Source: Charina bottae (taxonomy: Eukaryota; Chordata; Lepidosauria; Squamata; Charinaidae). From it: a DNA stretch of 64,000 bases. The notes beneath the pieces are model-generated. The model searched no databases and was not told the DNA's origin. It was given only the letters and a program-made list of their open reading frames with translations. The position numbers and the translations under genes are program-made. Below are positions 47,463 to 58,358 of the stretch, in pieces. Location: the NCBI GenBank assembly GCA_023362775.1, contig JALMGJ010000004.1, positions 35,704,929 through 35,768,928 on the forward strand, in the 5' to 3' direction. Within the stretch, counting starts at the first letter, position 1, and each line of letters opens with the position of its first letter.

Positions 47463-47490
47463 TTAAGCTGGAACTCCAAAAAACCAACTC

Positions 47491-48126
47491 ATGACCGCTT
47501 TCCCTGAGGATACTCCTTTACCTGAGGATATTCCTTCACCGGGAAGCCAGGTCGCAAGACTGCACGTTTCGTTGAGTCAAACAGTGGAAGGCGCAAGTAC
47601 TTCGAATGCAGAAGCCGGAGAGGTGCCAGGGGAGGATCGCGAACAGCTCCGAGCCACAACGTCGAATGTGGCAGGGGGAGGAGATGATCCCCAAGAGAGC
47701 ACTACGAGATCCGGCAAAAGATTGAGGAAGACGAAATACGAGGAAGGACCTGAGCAGCCGCTCCTGCCAAAAGGTGAGCCCAAACCGCGACAGCGCTGGT
47801 CCAAGAAGGTTGGCAGGGAATCTGAGGGCAGTTTAAGAAGAAACATTACCACCAGGAGAGGCACCCACACTGACAGGATGGCATATTTGGAGGATCAGAC
47901 GGGGAAAATGTCTTTTGAAATAGAGACTTTGTCCCAACGCATGGCCACATTACAAGCATCCATTGGAAAGATTCTGCAGAAACTAGAAGAACCTGGAGTC
48001 GGCCTGAGACCAGAGAGACCCGGTACGACTTCGGGGCCGGCGGATCGAGATGGATCTGGAGATGAGTCCAGTACAGAGGACAAGAGCAGGCCAGCATCGC
48101 CTCGAGGGAGAGGGGGAGCGGCATGA
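47491..48126 (+). pseudogene. gag: gag N-terminal ORF, 211 aa
   Basis: Starts 29 bp after the LTR with MTAFPEDTPLPEDIPSPG. It is hydrophilic and low-complexity, with a possible coiled coil near residues 128-170 (MAYLEDQTGKMSFEIETLSQ, then RMATLQASIGKILQKLEE). It ends in ATGA: the TGA stop overlaps the ATG of the next frame by 4 nt, a -1 step. This is either a stop-start overlap or a frameshift in a once continuous gag next to a GGGGGA run; the second is simpler given other decay. Confidence 0.65.
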
Positions 48127-48990
48127 GTGGGAGAAACCAGGAGACTGAGACGAACCAGCAGATCCATGGGAGCAGAACTACGAGATTTGACGGAGACCCC
48201 AAACATCTGGCGTGTTTCTTGACCCATGTCAGAGGGTTTATGGACAAATTTGAAGACTCATTCGCAGACGAAGAAGCGAAGGTGAGGTACATCTCCGCTT
48301 ATCAGGAAGGAGAAGCTGCAGACTGGCTGATTGAACTCCACGATGCTGGGGCCCCAGAACTGATGGATTTTGACAACTTTATGACAGCTTTGAGAGACCA
48401 GTTCGAAGACACATTTTACAAAGTGATGGCGAAGGCTGAATTGCTAACAATCAAACAAGGGAACCGGTCAGTAGCAGAATACGCTTTGGAATTTAAAAGG
48501 CTGGCAGGTCGCCTCACAGAGTGGCCGGAAATGTTCAAGACTGAATATTTTCAGATGGGGTTGAAGCCAGAAATCCTAGAGACTTGCCTGAACTGAGGGG
48601 ATCCTAAGACCCTAAAGGAATGGGTGTTATTGGCCGGGACAGTGGAAAGTACAAAACTGCATCTGAAAAAGCAAATGCAATTGCAAGACGCAGCAAAGAA
48701 ACCGAGGTCGGCAAGCAGCTTCACGGACAACAGACAAAAAAGCCAGAGATGGGATGAAGAAAAGGAACAGCACGCCCAAAAGAATCTATGCTTCAGATGT
48801 GGAAAAGAAGGACATTGAACTGCGGAGTGCAACCAACCCTCAAGCCGGCCATGAAACACAGAAAAAAGGATTACAATTCAAACCCCTAACCGCAAAAGCA
48901 AAGGGACAGCTGCCAAAGCCAAAGAATTGCATGAATGGGTAAGCCAAAGTACCACCAGCGACTCTGAAGAAGAGGAGTTCCAGCAGGTGG
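48123..48990 (+). pseudogene. gag: gag capsid region and zinc knuckle (broken)
   Basis: Frame 48123-48596 (157 aa) is capsid-like: RFDGDPKHLACFLTHVRGFM, AAWL-type AADWLIEL, and VAEYALEFKRLAGRL near the end, as in Sushi/RTL-type Gag. A TGA at 48594-48596 interrupts it. The same register continues 48597-48818 to CFRCGKEGH, the first part of a CCHC zinc knuckle, and then meets another TGA at 48816-48818 just before the last Cys. The family role is packaging element RNA into particles. Confidence 0.8.
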
Positions 48991-49059
48991 GAAATGCCAG
49001 CCGCCTACCCTGAAGGGTGCCAGCACAGGGGCGGAGCATAACGGGAACATCGATCCTAT

Positions 49060-49636
49060 GGTAAGTGAAGAATGTCCCTCAATGCTATTAAGTATACAGT
49101 TGCAAAGTTTAGAGGCTAAGTGAAAGGCAGACCTATTGGCATTATTAGATTCTGGGTGTACATGCTGCCTCATAAATCCTGCCATAGTAACTGGACTGGG
49201 GCTCAAAGTCAAGAAACTAAAGCAGCCCCTAGTATTTACATAATTAGATGGTACAGAGGCGAGCGGGGGTCCAGTAGAGTTTTGCACAGAAGAAGTTAAG
49301 TTGAAAATTAGCACCCATAGAGAAACAATCAGATTTTTAGTAACTCCGATTGCAAGCCAGTTCATAATTTTAGGACTGTCCTGGTTAAGAAAGCGAAACC
49401 CCCAAATCGATTGGACAACAGAGTGCATAGAATTTGAGGATGGGTCATATAAATATGAACCCACAAAGGCACTGCACCCCGAGAAGGCCATGGTGGGGCT
49501 AGTAGCAGCATCAGACACAAGCCAGCCACAGAGGGAAGCGAGTATTGTACCCAAGCAGTATAAAGACTTACGCAGAATCTTTGAAGAGAAGGAATCTGAT
49601 CAGCTTCCCCCCCACACACACACACAGAAACTGTGA
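49060..49636 (+). pseudogene. pol: pol: aspartic protease region (broken)
   Basis: In the frame one step back from gag (the usual gag-pol arrangement) the sequence reads LLALLDSGCTCCLINPAIV with the catalytic DSG at 49148-49156, where most families have DSGAT. Further on comes FIILGLSWLRKRNPQIDW (49360s), the conserved C-terminal ILGL(P/S)WL motif. A stop lies inside the protease near 49240. The frame ends in a CCCCCCC-(AC)n run at 49606-49625 that separates it from RT. Confidence 0.8.
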
Positions 49637-50738
49637 CTATGCAATTGAATTGGAACTGGGGGCAAAATTTCCTAAACCGAAGCTGTACCCCATGACCCCG
49701 AAAGAAGAGGAAGCGCTAAGTGAATTTGTAGATAAAAACCTAAAACGAGGTTTCATCAGACCAGCCACCTCACCAATGGCAGCCCCTGTGCTTTTCAGAC
49801 CCAAAAAGGACAGGTCCTTAAGACTGTGTACAGATTATCGGGGCCTGAACACCATCAGTGCAGACAATAGATATCCACTACCCTTAATGGATGACATGCT
49901 TGCTCACCTATCGAAAGGGAAAGTTTTTACTAAATTGGATTTAAGAAAGGCTTATTACCGCGTGCAAAGGACATGAATGGAAAACTGCATTTAATTGCCA
50001 ACTGGGTTGTTTTGAATTTCTTGTGATGCCATTCGGACTAAAAGGAGCAGGGGGGTGTTCATGCACCTCAGAAATGAAGTTCTCCATGAGTTTTTATACA
50101 AAGGGGTTCTTGTATGTCTGGACGACATCCTGATATATTCCCAAACTTTAGAGGAGCACGTTAAATTGGTTCGTGAGATACTCAAAAGACTGTTGAAAGC
50201 TCAGTTATTTGTCAAGCTTTCCAAGTGTGAGTTCCATAAGGAACAATTGGACTATCTGGGCTACAGAGTATCCAGCCATGGCTTAGCTATGGACCCCGCA
50301 AAGGTGCAGGATGTGCTGGGGTGGGAACCCCCAAAGACCCAAAGACAACTGCAGAGTTTCCTGGGGTTTGCAAATTTTTACCGCCAGTTTATCAATAATT
50401 TTGCCCAAGAGGCTTTGCCCCTAACAGACCTGCTAAAGACCAAAGGGAAGGGGGAAACCAGAAAAGTAAAAAACCCCGGGGTGGTGCTGAATTGGACTGC
50501 CAAATGTCAGGCAGCGTTTGATCAGCTCAAAGCCTTGTTTACCGCCAAGCCCATTCTAAAACATGCAGACCCACAAGAACCACTAGTGGTCCAGGTTGAC
50601 GCATCAGATGCTGCTTTGGAAGCTGTATTACTTCAAAGAGATGGAAAGGGGGTGTTGCACCCGTGCACATACTTGTCCCGAAAATTCAGTGACACGAACA
50701 CAGATGGCTGGTATGGGAGAAAGAGGCATACACAATAA
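49630..50738 (+). pseudogene. pol: pol: reverse transcriptase and RNase H (broken)
   Basis: Frame 49545-49976 covers RT fingers: RGFIRPATSPMAAPVLFRPK, RLCTDYRGLN and [14 protein letters not shown] (motif A). About 80 bp (49967-50050) read in a neighbouring frame, carrying the MPFGLKGA motif. Frame 50055-50738 then resumes with CLDDILIYS (catalytic LDD at 50118-50126), DYLGYRVSSHGLAMDP, FLGFANFYRQFI, and RNase H starting VQVDASDAALEAVLLQ. It ends in a frame break after YLSRKFSDTN. Catalytic aspartates remain visible. Inactive because of paired indels and stops. Confidence 0.85.
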
Positions 50739-51961
50739 AATGTGCTCTCCAAACATGGCGACACCTCTTGGAGGGAGCCACCCACCCTTTTGAGGTCTGG
50801 ACAGACCATAAAAACCTTGCAGCTTTGCGAACACCCTGAAAATTATCTCCCAAACAAATAAGGTGGGCTCAATTTTTTAGTAAATTCAACTTCATGCTAA
50901 AATACCTGCTTGGTACAAAAAATTTCTTAGCAGATGCTCTATCTAGGTTACCCCAGCACAACAGTGAAAGGGAAGAAGTCATAGATACTATAATTCCTTT
51001 ACACCAATTGAGGTTAGTTGTCGAGACCCGAAGCCAAACACGAGGCTTGGCACCCCAGATAGAGATGACTCTCCTGCAGGAATTACAGGGCGCATTTGAG
51101 AAAGATTATTGGCTGCAAGAAAACAAAGAAACTCTATCTGAAAGGGACGGACTATGGTGGCACGACGCGAAGCTGTACGTCCCACTAATTGAGAAAAAAA
51201 GTTCTGGAACGATGTCACAACACTAAGCCCGCGGGGCACTTTGGTTTTGTAAAAACATTGCATTTATTGAGGAGACAATTCTGGTGGCCTTTAATACGCA
51301 AAGATGTAGAACAATATGTGGCCAGCTGTCCTATTTGTGCTACCTCAAAGAAAGGGGTGGGAAAACACCAGGGGACTATTGAAAAACGTTGCAGATCCTA
51401 CCTTGGAAAGAAATTGCAATGGATTTCATTGTCGAGTTGCCAGAAAGCAAAAAGAAAACTGCAATTTGAGTAGTTACAGATTTGTTTTCCAAACAAGCCC
51501 ATTTTGTGCCCCTACCAGGCATTCTGTCAGCCACTAAATTGGCTAAACTATTCATCCAACACGTGTACAGACTACACAGGGTTCCTGAGCATGTAATTAG
51601 TGATTGCGGCGTACAGTTCACTTCTATATTCTGGAAAGCCTTTTTAAAGCTGATTGGTGCAGGGCAAGACCTGAGTTCGAGTCATCATCCCCAGACAGAT
51701 GGATCCAGTGAACGATTGAACTCTATACTTGAGCAATACATCAGGTGCTATGTCAATTACCAAGAAGACAACTGGGTCGACCTATTACCTTTTGCAGAAG
51801 TTGCTTATAATAATGTGGTACACCAAAGCACCGGTTTTTCACCTTTTCACATAGCCAATGGCCAAGACTTTGTTCCAATCCTGGAGTTACCCCAGGAGGC
51901 CACTAACGTTGCATCATTAGAGGATTAGATTAACCAAATGAGAGAAACATGGCCCATAATT
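50739..51961 (+). pseudogene. pol: pol: RNase H end and integrase zinc-binding/core domains (broken)
   Basis: Fragments in changing frames: FEVWTDHKNL-type RNase H end near 50790; FLADALSRLPQHN near 50928; the HHCC zinc-binding module with RQFWWPLIRKDVEQYVASCP at 51266-51325; and the integrase core in 51482-51928 with VISDCGVQFTSIFWK (the D-x-G-x-x-F motif, usual SDRG altered to SDCG), HHPQTDGSSERLN and the glutamate-bearing ERLNSILEQYI. A TAG at 51926-51928 ends the frame shortly before the L2 insertion at 51962. Confidence 0.82.
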
Positions 51962-52031
51962 TATTTATTGTAACCCGCCCAGAGTCCCTTGCATGGGAGA
52001 TGGGCGGGGAATAAATTTGAAAAATAAATAA
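51962..52031 (+). mobile_element. L2 3' tail nested in Gypsy integrase, with 6-bp duplication
   Basis: A 70-bp insert reading TATTTATTGTAACCCGCCCA ... GGGAGATGGGCGGGGAATAA and ending in AAATA repeats: only the last part of an L2 3' UTR. It is flanked by ATAATT at 51956-51961 and 52032-52037. Removing the insert and one ATAATT restores the integrase alignment and adjusts the reading register to that of the next frame (76 bp in total). It is one of the shortest L2-type insertions here. Confidence 0.88.
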
Positions 52032-52037
52032 ATAATT

Positions 52038-52538
52038 CATAAAGCCTTAACACATGCTAAAGCCTCTTACAAAAAGTTCGCTGACCAAAAGCGATCCCCT
52101 GAATGGCAATTTAAAGTGGGTGACAAAGTTTACCTATCTACCAAATTTTTGAAAACAAGACAACCCTTGAAAAAATTGGGACCCAAATATGTTGGACCTT
52201 TCACCATTACCAAAATTATCAACCCAGTCACTGTGCAACTACTTTTACCAAATAACCTAAGACAGATCCATTCCATATCCCATTGCAGTTTATCAAAGCC
52301 AGTGAAAACCTCCAATTTGTGGCACCCAGATGAACCGCCACCTCCCCCTACCATGATCAACGGGGAGCAACATTTTGAAATCAAACAAATTCTCGACTCT
52401 AGACGAGTCAGAGGCACTCTCCAGTACCTCATCAGATGGCAACATTTTCCTGATGACAAATGGATGGCCAGCCACCATGTCCATGCCAAGAAACTTGTAA
52501 ATAAATTTCACCAACACTACCCAACCAAACCTAAGTAA
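52038..52538 (+). pseudogene. pol: pol: integrase C-terminus and chromodomain
   Basis: Continues integrase after the nested L2: a RSPEWQFKVGDKVYLST segment (the GPY/F-type region with KLGPKYVGPFTI), then HSISHCSLSKPV. A chromodomain from about 52359 to 52520 follows: QHFEIKQILDSRRVRGTLQY, LIRWQHFP, DDKWMASHHV and LVNKFHQHYP. The conserved (F/Y)E.I..R layout and the tryptophans are present. In chromoviruses this domain is linked to choosing heterochromatin as an insertion site. It ends naturally 71 bp before the 3' LTR. Confidence 0.85.
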
Positions 52539-52609
52539 ACCCAAAATAATTTGTTTCATATCTCCTTCTTTTAACTTTTGTAGATTTTTCTTTTTCAGGA
52601 GGGGCATCA

Positions 52610-53023
52610 TGTCAGGATCACGCAACCCAATGAACTCAGTGCATTTGCTTGCTGCTCCCTGTCAAACTTTCCAGCTTGCTGTTTGAATCAGCCACTCACC
52701 GATTCCTGCGCACAACAGTTCCCGCCGGCGGTACCAGCTAGACACGTGTCAAGATTGTTTATAGGATGGGAGGGGGAGCATTCCAGACAGCGAGCAGAAG
52801 ACGCTGAGAGCCAAGGTCATCTGCAACTGTCTGAGCCAGGTGTAGGGAGGGGGGAATGAGTACAAACGAAAAGAATGTTTTAATTAGAGGCTTTGCGCCT
52901 TTTTCTTCAGTTCCGGCTTTCGCTGTGGTCATGTAGCATTGCTTTCATTAAACAGTTTTCATTTTCTTACAAAGAAATTGAGTGAAGGTGTTTTATTTGA
53001 AGTTATTGACAGTGATCGTTACA
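52610..53023 (+). repeat. 3' LTR of Ty3/Gypsy chromovirus, 414 bp
   Basis: Begins TGTCAGGATCACG, immediately after the purine-rich tract, and ends GTGATCGTTACA. It keeps the canonical TG start that the 5' LTR has lost. It is followed by CTGCC (53024-53028), matching the 5' flank. Confidence 0.93.
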
Positions 53024-53256
53024 CTGCCTAAGAGATCCTGAGAAGGGGAGGGGGAGAATGCTGAGAGGTTCAATGATGCTAAAAATGCTACCTTTCTGTT
53101 ACACGTGTAGCAGATGATGGAATGTTCCCAATACTTTAAATATTTTGAAATACATTAAAAAGTGGTAGTCTGTCTTATTGTATAATGGTCTTTCTATTAC
53201 ACCCTGTTTCAGGGGTTCAGAGTTCTTTGCATACCATGAGCTTTGCATAACAGAGA

Positions 53257-53589
53257 CAGAGTAGTCCTTGCTTAGTGACCACAGTTGGGACTGGCAACTC
53301 GGTCGCTAAGCAATGCAGTTGCTAAGCAGAAAATCACGTGACTGTACCTGGGTTTACAACCTTACTTCCCCTTCGGTCGTTAAGCAAAACGATGTAGTTG
53401 CTAAGCGGAAAATCACGTGACTGCAATTTATGATTTTATTTTCACCTTCTCATGCAATTGGTGATCATGTGACTGGGGGACAGGGCAAAAGTCATAAATG
53501 CGAGGATTAGTTGCAAAGTTGCTTTTTTTAGCACCGTCGTAACTTTGAATGGTAGTTGCATGAGGCAGTCAGTAAGCAAGGACTACCTT
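53257..53589. mobile_element. Tc/mariner-like MITE, ~333 bp, related to 3491-3792
   Basis: The left end, CAGAGTAGTCCTTGCTTAG, and the right end, AGTAAGCAAGGACTACCTTT, are imperfect inverted repeats of the same design as at 3491-3792. A TA follows the right end (53590-53591). Internally an 80-90-bp unit containing GCAGTTGCTAAGC and AAAATCACGTGACTG occurs twice (about 53317-53345 and 53395-53423). No transposase. Confidence 0.65.
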
Positions 53590-53591
53590 TA

Positions 53592-56004
53592 TGCACATTT
53601 AACAGGGCATACAATCTTTGTCATCACACATATTTTTACTGAATCCATAGTCAATCCCAACTTTTCCAGATAAGCTGGGAGTTTTCTTCACTAGTCATGT
53701 ATCTCACTGCTTATCTATTGCTTCCTATTATTCTAATAACATGGGGGGAAACCTTGACCTAATTCCCCTACTAAGGGTCCCATAATCCCCTACTTGGATT
53801 TCTTTACCATGCCTCTTAGTAACAAACTGATTGGTAGAGAAGGCCCTCTCTGCATTGCTGTGTTTATATCAGCCTCCCCCAACCAGATGCCCTCCAGATG
53901 TGTTAGAATCCCAACATATCTTGGGGGCACATGGTTGGGGAAGGCTGGTTTATAGATTCAGTGCATCAGTTAGAGAGGATGGGAGCAAGACAGAGGAGAA
54001 CTACCTTTATATCTTTGAAACTGTATTTATTAGTTACTGTTTTAAGAGTTTATAGGAGGCATGATTTGGCTAAAATAAGGGCTTCCTTCTGTTCTGTTCT
54101 GTTCTGTTCTGTTCTGTTCTGTTCTGTTCTGTTCTGTTCTAATAATTGAAACTCAATTTCTGAATGCTATCTTGCATGGAATTTCAAAAAGCAGAGAGGT
54201 AAAAGGAATGATGGAAGAAGCAGCTAGTAATGGACTTCAGAACTTGAAGAAACCAGTACCAACCCCCACTTATGTATCAGTGTGAGGGCATATCATAATA
54301 CATCCCCAAAACACTTATGGAACATTTATCTCTCCTGAGTCTAATTACCCAACAAATCAATCCAGTAAACATTCCTCACAGCATGGGTCACTCTTTATGT
54401 AAAATTATAGGGCTTAGAATATTTACTAATTGAGCAAGCTGATTGGCTGCATATCTGTAAGTGTCTTCTAATATATTTAATTGCAATGTTTTTGAATCTG
54501 TGTAGTCTGAGACCCTCTCAGAATCAGCACTTAGTCCCTTTCACAATTATAAATGTCAGCAGCAGTAAAGAGCCTTTCCCTGTCTCCAAAGTGAAAGACA
54601 AAATTAATCTTATGTTCCTGGCATAAGGAGCTTTGTTTTAACTTCCATTATTGAAAATTATGGGATTAGAAGAAAAAACTTCTATGTACATCATGCCTAG
54701 TCAAAAACCAAGGGGGCCTGTTGTTGAGTTAAACACCTATTTATTTATTTATTTATTTAGTACATTTTAGGGATGTGTGCAGCTTCAAAGATGTACTCAC
54801 TTCAACGATGCTTTGAGTGAAGCAGACCACTGGAAATGCTACACCGCTTTCTTTCCCATCATTTCTGAGGCTTCTTTTAGCTGCTGAACTTGCTGGAAGA
54901 GGTTTTAGAAGTGATGCAAAGTAGCCCAAAGAAATGAGTCTGGGCATCACTAATGCCCGGGTAAGGCAAATCACAGGCCCCTGCCCAAGTCAAACTAAGC
55001 CATAGCTGTCCTGCACAATCCTAAAACATTTACGTTCTGCCCTTCTTCAAAGAAGCCGGGTGCACTGAAAAACTTAGCTCCTTCTGTTTTTCATCTGTTA
55101 ATAACTCCATGTAGTAGATGAGGGAATAACCCTATGAATTTAATGGCAGAGTAGGGATTTTCACCATCCTAGACCAACATTCCAACCATTACACCATGGT
55201 GACTAACAAAAAATATTCAATTATACAATGGTTGTCAAGGGAAGCATAATAGTAGCCTTATGGACAGATTTTTGGCCTAAGTATGATGTGATAATTTTGG
55301 CAGATTAGGCAATGTTTCAAACTAAGTAGCATGATCTGGCATTTGCATTCTGGCAATATAACATGCTCCAAGGCGTACAGCAGAAGTTATGAATTAGGAT
55401 TGTAATACAATTCAGTCAAGAAATTTGATTCAAAGGTGATTTGATTGAAACTTTAAATTGAAACAATTTTCCAAATTGAATCAGAAAGTTGGATCAAATA
55501 GTTGACTCAAATTGGATGCCTCTAGATCAGTTTGGATAATTCAAATACTATGCATGGCGAAAGCTTTTTCTGAATCAGTTCAGAACCCAAATCTAACTGA
55601 TTCAATGATTTGATCTGAAAAATTATACTGGATCAATTTTCCAGATCAAAGCAACAGTTTAAATCATATTTTGACTGCTTCACACAGGTGTAATATATGT
55701 AAAATAATATAGTATTCAAAGTAAGATTGTTACCTAAGAGAATGAAAGTTCTAAATAGCTTCTTCCAACCTGGTAATCTCCAGATAGACTCAACTACACA
55801 TCCTATCACACTAGCCTAGTATTGATAGCTAGCAACAAGACTTATAGTATATTCAATGCATTTAGCAATCATCAGATTGCAGAACTACTATAACAGATTA
55901 AACAATTCCACATGAGCAGATTATTATGTATATTACACCTTAGCAAATTTGGACCTTACTATGGATTTGTTTGGTTTTAGTTTACCATGATGTATTTTGT
56001 TTAG
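53592..56004. other. Unrecognised sequence with simple repeats
   Basis: No gene recognised. It contains a TTCTG pentamer array (54088-54138), a TTTA run (54738-54763) and an AT-rich block at 55405-55670 full of GATTCAA/TTGAATC-like heptamers. Confidence 0.5.
54088..54138. repeat. (TTCTG)n microsatellite
   Basis: About ten uninterrupted TTCTG pentamers. Confidence 0.95.
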
Positions 56005-56319
56005 ATGTAATTTTTTTTATTATACTTTAAACAAAGATAAAAACTACAGAAAAACAAAAAACTACAAACAAAAAAGGAAAAAGAAACTAAAGTGTAAAAC
56101 ACAAGGGGAAAAAAAGAATTGTAAAGATTACATACAAAGGTGACTTCCAACTTTCAACAGCAAGAATATACAGCAATTTCCATAATCAAACCCTTCCTTT
56201 TATATCAAACCAAGATCACATTAGTTCTATAAATCCTTCCATTAGCACATATACAAATCATTCATCATTCATTGGCGATCACTCGTAGCCGAGTAAGATT
56301 GTCTTCCAAAGGTAAAATT

Positions 56320-58128
56320 TTAACAGTGGATCCGTAAGTGGCTGTAAAGGCCAATTCTGGATCCGCACAACCTCCCACAGTGAGGGCATAGGTTTCCGGG
56401 TGGGAGACGGTCATGATGAGGGTTTGCCTGACGTGCCTTCCTTTTAGCTCTTTTCTCCCTTTCGCCCTGTACTCGTGCTTCTTCAAAGTCCATAGCGCCT
56501 TTAATAAAGGCTGACCTCCAATTGAAACGCTCATGAGTTAGGGCTTCCCAGTTCTCAATGCTGATATTACATTTTTTAAAATTAGCTTTGAGAGTGTCTT
56601 TGAATCTCTTTTGCTGTCCACCAATATTCCTTTTTCCATTTTTAAGTTGGGAGTAAAGTAGCTGCTTTGGAAGACGATGGTCAGGCATTCGAACAACATG
56701 GCCGGTCCAGCGAAGTTGATGTTGGATGATAATTGTTTCAATGCTGGTGGTTTTCGCTTCTTCTAATACGCTAACATTAGTCTGCCTATCTTCCAAAGTA
56801 ATTTGCAGAATTTTTCGGAGGCAGCGTTGATGGAATCTTTCAAGAAGTTGGAGGTGGCGTTTGTAGAGGGTCCATGTTTCACAGGCGTACAGAAGGGTTG
56901 GTAGTACAATGGCTTTGTAAACAAGCATTTTGGTCTCCCTGCAAATGTCCCGATCCTCAAACACTCTACGCTTCATTCGGGAGAAAGCTACTCTCGCAGA
57001 GCTCAGGCGATGCTGAATTTCAGTGTCGATGTCGGCTTTTGTAGATAGATGGCTGCCGAGATACGAAAAGTGGTCGACATTTTCTAGTGACACACCTTTA
57101 AGCTGGATTGATGGCGCTGCGGAGGGATTGGTTTGAACTTGCTGGTAAAGCACTTTGGTTTTTTTAATGTTAATAGAGAGGCCGAGCTTTTCATATGCTT
57201 CTGCAAAGATGTTTAGGATAGTTTGAAGATCTTCCTCGGAGTGTGCACAGACTACGTTATCATCAGCATATTGAAGTTCTATAACAGAAGTTGTAATTAC
57301 CTTATTTTTTGCTTTCAGCCTACTAAGATTAAAAAGCTTTCCATCTGTTCGATATATAATTTCTACACCAGTAGGAAGTTTCTCTTCAACAAGGTGTATA
57401 ATCATAGCGATGAAGATAGCGAATAAGGTTGGAGCAATAACACATCCCTGTTTAATGCCGGATTCCACTTTAAATGGATCGCTTTGAGAGCCATTGTTAT
57501 TCAGGATTGTTGCCATCATGTCGTCATGGAGTAGCCGCAAGATGTTCACAAATTTATCAGGGCATCCGATTTTCAGAAGGATGGTCCAGAGAGCAGTACA
57601 ATTTACAGTATCAAAAGCTTTAGTCAGATCAATAAACACCATGTACAGAGGGCGGTTTTGCTCCTTGCATTTTTCTTGAAGCTATCGTGCAGTGAAGATC
57701 ATATCCACTGTTCCCCTGGAAGGGCGGAAGCCATTTTGCGTTTCAGGGAGGATGTCTTCTGATACAGATAGGAGACGGTTTGCGATGATCATTGCCAGGA
57801 TTTTGCCTGCTGTGGCTAGAAGGGAGATGCCTCGATAGTTTCCACAGTCTGTTCTATCACCCTTTTTAAAGAGAGTGATAATTATGGCATCCCTAAAGTC
57901 TGCTGGAATCTCCTCCCTCATCCAGATTTTTTCGATGAGCTTATGAAGTTGTTGTGTAAGTTCAGGCCCGCCTTCTTTAAAGACTTCAGCAGGAATCCCA
58001 TCAGGTCCACTAGCTTTGTTATTTTTCATTTGTTTAGTGGCTTTACTGACTTCCTCCAAACTAGGGGGTACTGCAAGCTCATCTCTTATTTGTTTTTGCG
58101 GGATTTGCAAGAAGACTTCATCAGCCAC
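56320..58128 (-). pseudogene. RTE-type LINE: reverse transcriptase and C-terminal C2H2 finger
   Basis: Frame 58128-57682 has MKNNKASGPDGIPAEVFKEG, RGISLLATAGKILA and ETQNGFRPSRGTVD. A TAG at 57682-57684 is the only break before frame 57642-56320 (440 aa), which is in the same register: VFIDLTKAFDTVN (motif A), GIKQGCVIAPTLFAIF (motif B), LQYADDNVV (motif C), FSYLGSHLS (motif E) and LRWTGHVVRMPDHRLPKQLL. It ends with CPHCGRLCGSRIGLYSHLRI and a final H-C, a C2H2/C2HC-like zinc finger at the extreme C-terminus. All RT catalytic residues are intact. Confidence 0.88.
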
Positions 58129-58358
58129 AGTAGAGTGACGATTAAGGAGATTGTGGTAATGCTCTTTCCAGCGCAGTGCAATAGACTCTTTGTCCTTTAG
58201 AAGTTTAGCACCATCTACTGAGTGTAAGGGATTTGTACCATGGTTTGTTGGTCCATAGATGGCTTTTATGGCATTAAAAAAGCCCCGTGCATCATGAGCA
58301 TCTGCAAAATGTTGGGTTTCTTGGGCTTTTTTTTATCCACCATATGTTCTTAAGTTCT

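Larger units (their letters stand above)
47463..52609 (+). mobile_element. Ty3/Gypsy chromovirus internal region
   Basis: Between two LTRs, in canonical order on the plus strand: gag with zinc knuckle, aspartic protease, RT, RNase H, integrase (zinc-binding, core, C-terminal) and a terminal chromodomain. RT before integrase and the chromodomain place it among chromoviruses, the Sushi-like vertebrate lineage. A purine-rich tract (AGGAGGGGCA, 52597-52606) precedes the 3' LTR. A TGG at 47469 shortly after the 5' LTR may mark the primer-binding site, but I could not assign the tRNA. Multiple stops and frameshifts make it inactive. Confidence 0.9.

Noticed and set aside
48123..48596. Domesticated Gag gene (RTL/PEG10-type)
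   Set aside because: The capsid-like frame is interrupted, sits in a complete LTR element with target duplication and 98%-similar LTRs, and shows no sign of selection to stay open.
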